The notes beneath the pieces were generated by a model. That model made no database searches. It had not been told where the DNA came from and was given only the letters and a program-made list of their open reading frames with translations. DNA of 10,310 bases from Synergistaceae bacterium (lineage in GTDB: Bacteria; Synergistota; Synergistia; Synergistales; Synergistaceae), in NCBI GenBank assembly GCA_012727545.1, contig JAAYHA010000302.1:1-10310 (forward strand). Direction: 5' to 3'. This document shows, in pieces, positions 7,484-10,310 of this stretch (positions are counted from its first letter, which is position 1; each line of letters starts with the position of its first letter). A program made the position numbers and the translations under genes.

Positions 7484-8159
7484 AAATTATAATGATCAGT
7501 CAATAAAAGAAGCAGCAGCATTGCTTGGCATCCCTGAAGAAAAAATGACTGCGGAGATCCAGGGCAGGATAGGTGAGCTCTATCGAAGGATACGGGAAGC
7601 ATCGGTGCCCAGGTCAGTATTTGCTGTTTTCGATATAGAGGCACATGATGCCGAGGTCCTTTTTGAGGATTCTTTTTCCATTCGTGGCAGAGATCTTGCA
7701 AATATCTGCAGGGATTGTAAAAAAGCGGCACTTTTGGCAACTACTCTAGGAAGCGGGACGGATATGCTGCTGAGAAGATCACAAACCGAAGATATGTCAG
7801 ATGCCGTGATCCTTGATGCATGCGCCTCAGCTGAAATAGAGAGGGTGACCGATCTGGCTGAAAGCGATATCATAAGGTCGTTATCCCCGGAAGAGCACCT
7901 AACGATGCGCTTCAGCCCCGGATACGGAGATGTCCCTCTTGAAGATTCGAAGAAGATAATTTCGGCACTCAGCGCGGACAGAAGGATAGGTCTCAAACTT
8001 ACGGGAGCAGACATGCTTGTGCCCATGAAATCAGTGACAGCAGTTATAGGAATATCAGATAGAATAACCGGCCGGAACAAAGACTGCACTTTGTGCTTCA
8101 TGAGAGAAAGCTGTACATATAAAAAACGAGGTGGCTCCTGTGGCATTCAGAATAAATGA
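7476..8159 (+). CDS. Stand-alone methionine synthase reactivation-domain protein (AdoMet binding)
   Basis: This 227-residue protein resembles the C-terminal activation domain of E. coli MetH, which binds S-adenosylmethionine and re-methylates cob(II)alamin after accidental oxidation. The best marker is RFSPGYGDVPLEDSKKI from R145, matching the Arg-x-x-x-Gly-Tyr AdoMet-binding signature. Supporting segments are LLATTLGSGTDM and AVILDACASAEIERVTD. In Thermotoga maritima this domain is likewise a separate protein encoded beside a shortened MetH. The C-terminus carries four cysteines, C204, C207, C213 and C222, spaced CxxC-x5-C-x8-C. Separate homologues often end in a similar Cys-rich tail, whose role I do not know. 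The start is GTG 7476, with GAGAG at 7465-7469, overlapping metF by 8 bases. Its last 20 bases overlap metH. Confidence 0.85.
   Translation: MAENYNDQSIKEAAALLGIPEEKMTAEIQGRIGELYRRIREASVPRSVFAVFDIEAHDAEVLFEDSFSIRGRDLANICRDCKKAALLATTLGSGTDMLLRRSQTEDMSDAVILDACASAEIERVTDLAESDIIRSLSPEEHLTMRFSPGYGDVPLEDSKKIISALSADRRIGLKLTGADMLVPMKSVTAVIGISDRITGRNKDCTLCFMRESCTYKKRGGSCGIQNK
8128..8133 (+). promoter_or_regulatory. Ribosome binding site of metH inside the preceding gene
   Basis: GAGGTG lies 6 bases before GTG 8140 and fixes that codon as the metH start. Another in-frame GTG at 8131 overlaps the site itself and so is unlikely. The site is also coding sequence for the tail of the activation protein. Confidence 0.7.
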
Positions 8160-10310
8160 ACATGAAACCATAATTTTTGACGGGGCGATGGGTACCATGC
8201 TTCAGAAACGGGGACTTAAAAGAGGAGGGATCCCTGAGTTATTGAATCTTACCGCACCGGATATTATCAGGTCTATACATGATGAATATTTTGACGCAGG
8301 ATGCGATGTCGTATCGGCAAATACTTTCGGTGCCAACAGGTACAAGGCAGAAAAGGCCGGCCGGTCCCTCTCGGAGCTGGTATCTTCTGCTGTCGAGATC
8401 GCAAAGAAAGCCACTTCATGCAGGAAGGGAAAGTATGCCGCACTGGACATCGGCCCCTGTGGCCGTGTGCTGCAGCCTACGGGAGACCTTCCCTTTGAAG
8501 AGGCAGTTGAGATATTTTCCGAGATAGTAAGAGCCGGTGCCGGGGCTGGGGCAGATCTCATACTTCTGGAGACCTTTACTGACCTCTATGAGCTGAAGGC
8601 AGCTCTTATTGCGGTGAAGGAAAACTCGGACCTTCCTGTGCTTGCTACTATGAGTTTTGAGGAAAACGGCACATCCTTCTTTGGAGCCACTGTCGAATCG
8701 ATGGTGCTCACCCTGCAGGCTCTCGGCGCAGATGCGCTGGGGGTCAACTGTTCTCTTGGTCCCAGGCAGCTTGTCCCGATAGTTGAGAGGCTTCTTCTTT
8801 CAAGCAGCATTCCCGTTATGGTCCAGCCAAACGCCGGACTCCCCATCTTTGAAAATGGAGAAGCACGATATGACGTCACCACTGAAGAGTTTGCCGATCA
8901 CATCAAAAAATTCGCAGAGGACGGGGCTCTCATAGTAGGTGGATGCTGCGGTACAGACCCTGACTACATGAGGCTTGTAAAAGAAAGGCTGAAGGGTGTA
9001 ACTTCACGCAGGCATAGACCTCCCCTCAGAACGGGAGTATGTTCCCCCTCAAGATCGGTCTTCTTCGGGGAGGATCCCCTCATAATCGGGGAACGTCTGA
9101 ACCCTACCGGCAAAAAGACTTTGCAGGCAGCATTGCGCGCAAAGGACATGGATCATGTTTTGAAAGAGGCGATCCGCCAGCAGGAACAGGGAGCCCATAT
9201 CCTTGATGTGAACATGGGGCTTCCAGACATAGATGAACCCGAGATGCTCAAAAAAGCCGTCATAGAGATCCAGTCTGTAGTTGATCTCCCCCTGCAGCTT
9301 GATTCTTCTGACCCCAATGCCCTTGAGAAGGCTGCGAGGGTCTACAATGGCAAACCTCTGATCAACTCAGTCAACGGAAAAAAAGAGTCACTGGAAAAAA
9401 TACTTCCCATCGTAAAAAAATATGGAGCTGCGGTCCTGGGGCTGACTCTGGACGATGAGGGAATACCCTCTTCTGCCGAAGGCAGGCTTAGGATAGCGCG
9501 AAACATCATGGAAGAGGCGCAGAAGATAGGCATCCCTAAAGAGGATGTTCTGATCGACTGCCTCGTAATGACTGTCTCCGCGCAGCAGGAGCAGGCAGCA
9601 GAGACCCTCAGGGCAGTAAGGATGGTCCGGGAAGAGCTGGGGCTGAAAACCGTGCTTGGTGTAAGCAATGTATCATTCGGGCTGCCTTCACGTCCGATAA
9701 TTAACAGGACCATGCTTACTATGGCGCTTATGCAGGGTCTTGATGCTCCCATAATGAATCCCGGAGACGAAGGCATGAGAGAGGCCATTGCCGCATTCAG
9801 GGTGTTGATGGGCAAAGACCCCCAGGCTTCAGGATTTATCGCTGAATATTCAGGAACAGATGAAAAAGAGCCTAAAAAAACAGAGACCGTGACAGGTGGA
9901 TCCTTTAGCCTTCCTCAGGCTATTAAAGGCGGACTGAAGAGAGAAGCGGAAAAAGCCACAGAGGCCCTTCTTTCGAAAATGGGACCGCTGAAAATTATCG
10001 AGAGTGAGATCATCCCCTCTCTTGATTCGGTAGGCAAAGAGTACGAATCCCAGACGATCTTCCTTCCGCAGCTGATGAAATCGGCGGAGGCGGCAAAAGC
10101 TTCCTTCGAACTGCTCAGGAGGATCATTGCCAAAGAAGGCCAGGCCGGATCCGAAGTGAGAGCAAAGATAGTCATCGCAACAGTTCAAGGTGATATCCAT
10201 GACATAGGGAAAAATATAGTTAAAGTGATATTGGAAAATTATAATTTCCGGATGATAGACCTGGGGAAAGATGTTCCCCCCGAGAGGATAGTCGAGGCAG
10301 TGAAGGAACA
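8140..10310 (+). CDS. metH: Cobalamin-dependent methionine synthase (3' end outside window)
   Basis: MetH transfers the methyl group of 5-methyltetrahydrofolate through cobalamin to homocysteine. The frame is open from GTG 8140 to the right edge, 723 codons. The homocysteine domain spans about 1-290: it begins IIFDGAMGTMLQKRG and has the three zinc-binding cysteines, C204 in GVNCSLG and C269/C270 in GGCCGTD. The pterin-binding domain spans about 312-565, with IIGERLNPTGKK (E318), DVNMGLPD, LPLQLDSSDP and GVSNVSFGLPSR. A helical cap follows, about 590-670, including FLPQLMKSAEAA. The cobalamin-binding domain then starts, with VQGDIHDIGKNIV; H687 is the lower-ligand histidine of base-off, His-on binding. 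The window ends near DLGKDVPPERI, perhaps 80-100 residues before the end of that domain. A separate activation-domain gene just upstream predicts that MetH ends after the cobalamin domain, at about 800 residues. Confidence 0.95.
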   Translation, partial: MAFRINEHETIIFDGAMGTMLQKRGLKRGGIPELLNLTAPDIIRSIHDEYFDAGCDVVSANTFGANRYKAEKAGRSLSELVSSAVEIAKKATSCRKGKYAALDIGPCGRVLQPTGDLPFEEAVEIFSEIVRAGAGAGADLILLETFTDLYELKAALIAVKENSDLPVLATMSFEENGTSFFGATVESMVLTLQALGADALGVNCSLGPRQLVPIVERLLLSSSIPVMVQPNAGLPIFENGEARYDVTTEEFADHIKKFAEDGALIVGGCCGTDPDYMRLVKERLKGVTSRRHRPPLRTGVCSPSRSVFFGEDPLIIGERLNPTGKKTLQAALRAKDMDHVLKEAIRQQEQGAHILDVNMGLPDIDEPEMLKKAVIEIQSVVDLPLQLDSSDPNALEKAARVYNGKPLINSVNGKKESLEKILPIVKKYGAAVLGLTLDDEGIPSSAEGRLRIARNIMEEAQKIGIPKEDVLIDCLVMTVSAQQEQAAETLRAVRMVREELGLKTVLGVSNVSFGLPSRPIINRTMLTMALMQGLDAPIMNPGDEGMREAIAAFRVLMGKDPQASGFIAEYSGTDEKEPKKTETVTGGSFSLPQAIKGGLKREAEKATEALLSKMGPLKIIESEIIPSLDSVGKEYESQTIFLPQLMKSAEAAKASFELLRRIIAKEGQAGSEVRAKIVIATVQGDIHDIGKNIVKVILENYNFRMIDLGKDVPPERIVEAVKE

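Noticed and set aside
9342..10200. Minus-strand open frames of 86-157 codons opposite metH
   Set aside because: They lie against a clearly conserved metH reading frame and show no motif or start signal of their own.
1..10310. Mobile element, CRISPR array, toxin-antitoxin or defence genes
   Set aside because: There are no direct-repeat arrays, transposase or integrase motifs, or terminal inverted repeats, and codon use and gene direction are even throughout. All genes belong to housekeeping or metabolic families.

Overview
The window looks like ordinary chromosome from a Gram-negative-type (diderm), probably anaerobic bacterium with moderate GC. Arg codons AGG/AGA and Ile codon ATA are used heavily. 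A 1234-residue AsmA/TamB-like envelope protein implies an outer membrane. A methionine synthase whose reactivation domain is a separate gene is the arrangement known from Thermotoga and many anaerobes. Together these make me think of Synergistota, with a diderm Firmicute as the alternative. This placement is inference and no marker gene here proves it.

Layout. Positions 1-404 are the 3' half of a PhzF-family isomerase gene, closed by a clear intrinsic terminator at 432-460. Positions 461-693 are the only sizeable non-coding stretch. It holds an imperfect hairpin, two weak promoter candidates and a ribosome binding site. From 694 to the right edge there are seven plus-strand genes with no intergenic space: AsmA/TamB-like protein (694-4398), cobU (4388-4987), cobS (4978-5793), Cof-type HAD phosphatase (5790-6611), metF (6611-7483), a stand-alone MetH reactivation-domain protein (7476-8159) and metH (8140 to beyond 10310). 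Every junction overlaps, by 11, 10, 4, 1, 8 and 20 bases. Five of the seven starts are TTG or GTG.

How the genes work together. CobU and CobS carry out the last steps of cobalamin assembly: activation of adenosylcobinamide to its GDP form, then joining of the lower ligand. The HAD protein could remove the remaining phosphate. MetF makes 5-methyltetrahydrofolate, MetH uses it with cobalamin to methylate homocysteine to methionine, and the stand-alone activation protein should re-methylate cob(II)alamin on MetH with AdoMet. The cluster therefore joins finishing the cofactor to the enzyme that uses it. The large envelope protein at its head is the odd member.

I found no mobile element, CRISPR array, tRNA, rRNA or obvious riboswitch. 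I do not think the window holds a wholly new system. The points most worth following up are the split methionine synthase with its cysteine-rich activator tail, the HAD gene as a possible missing phosphatase of cobalamin assembly, and the envelope gene at the head of a B12/methionine operon.
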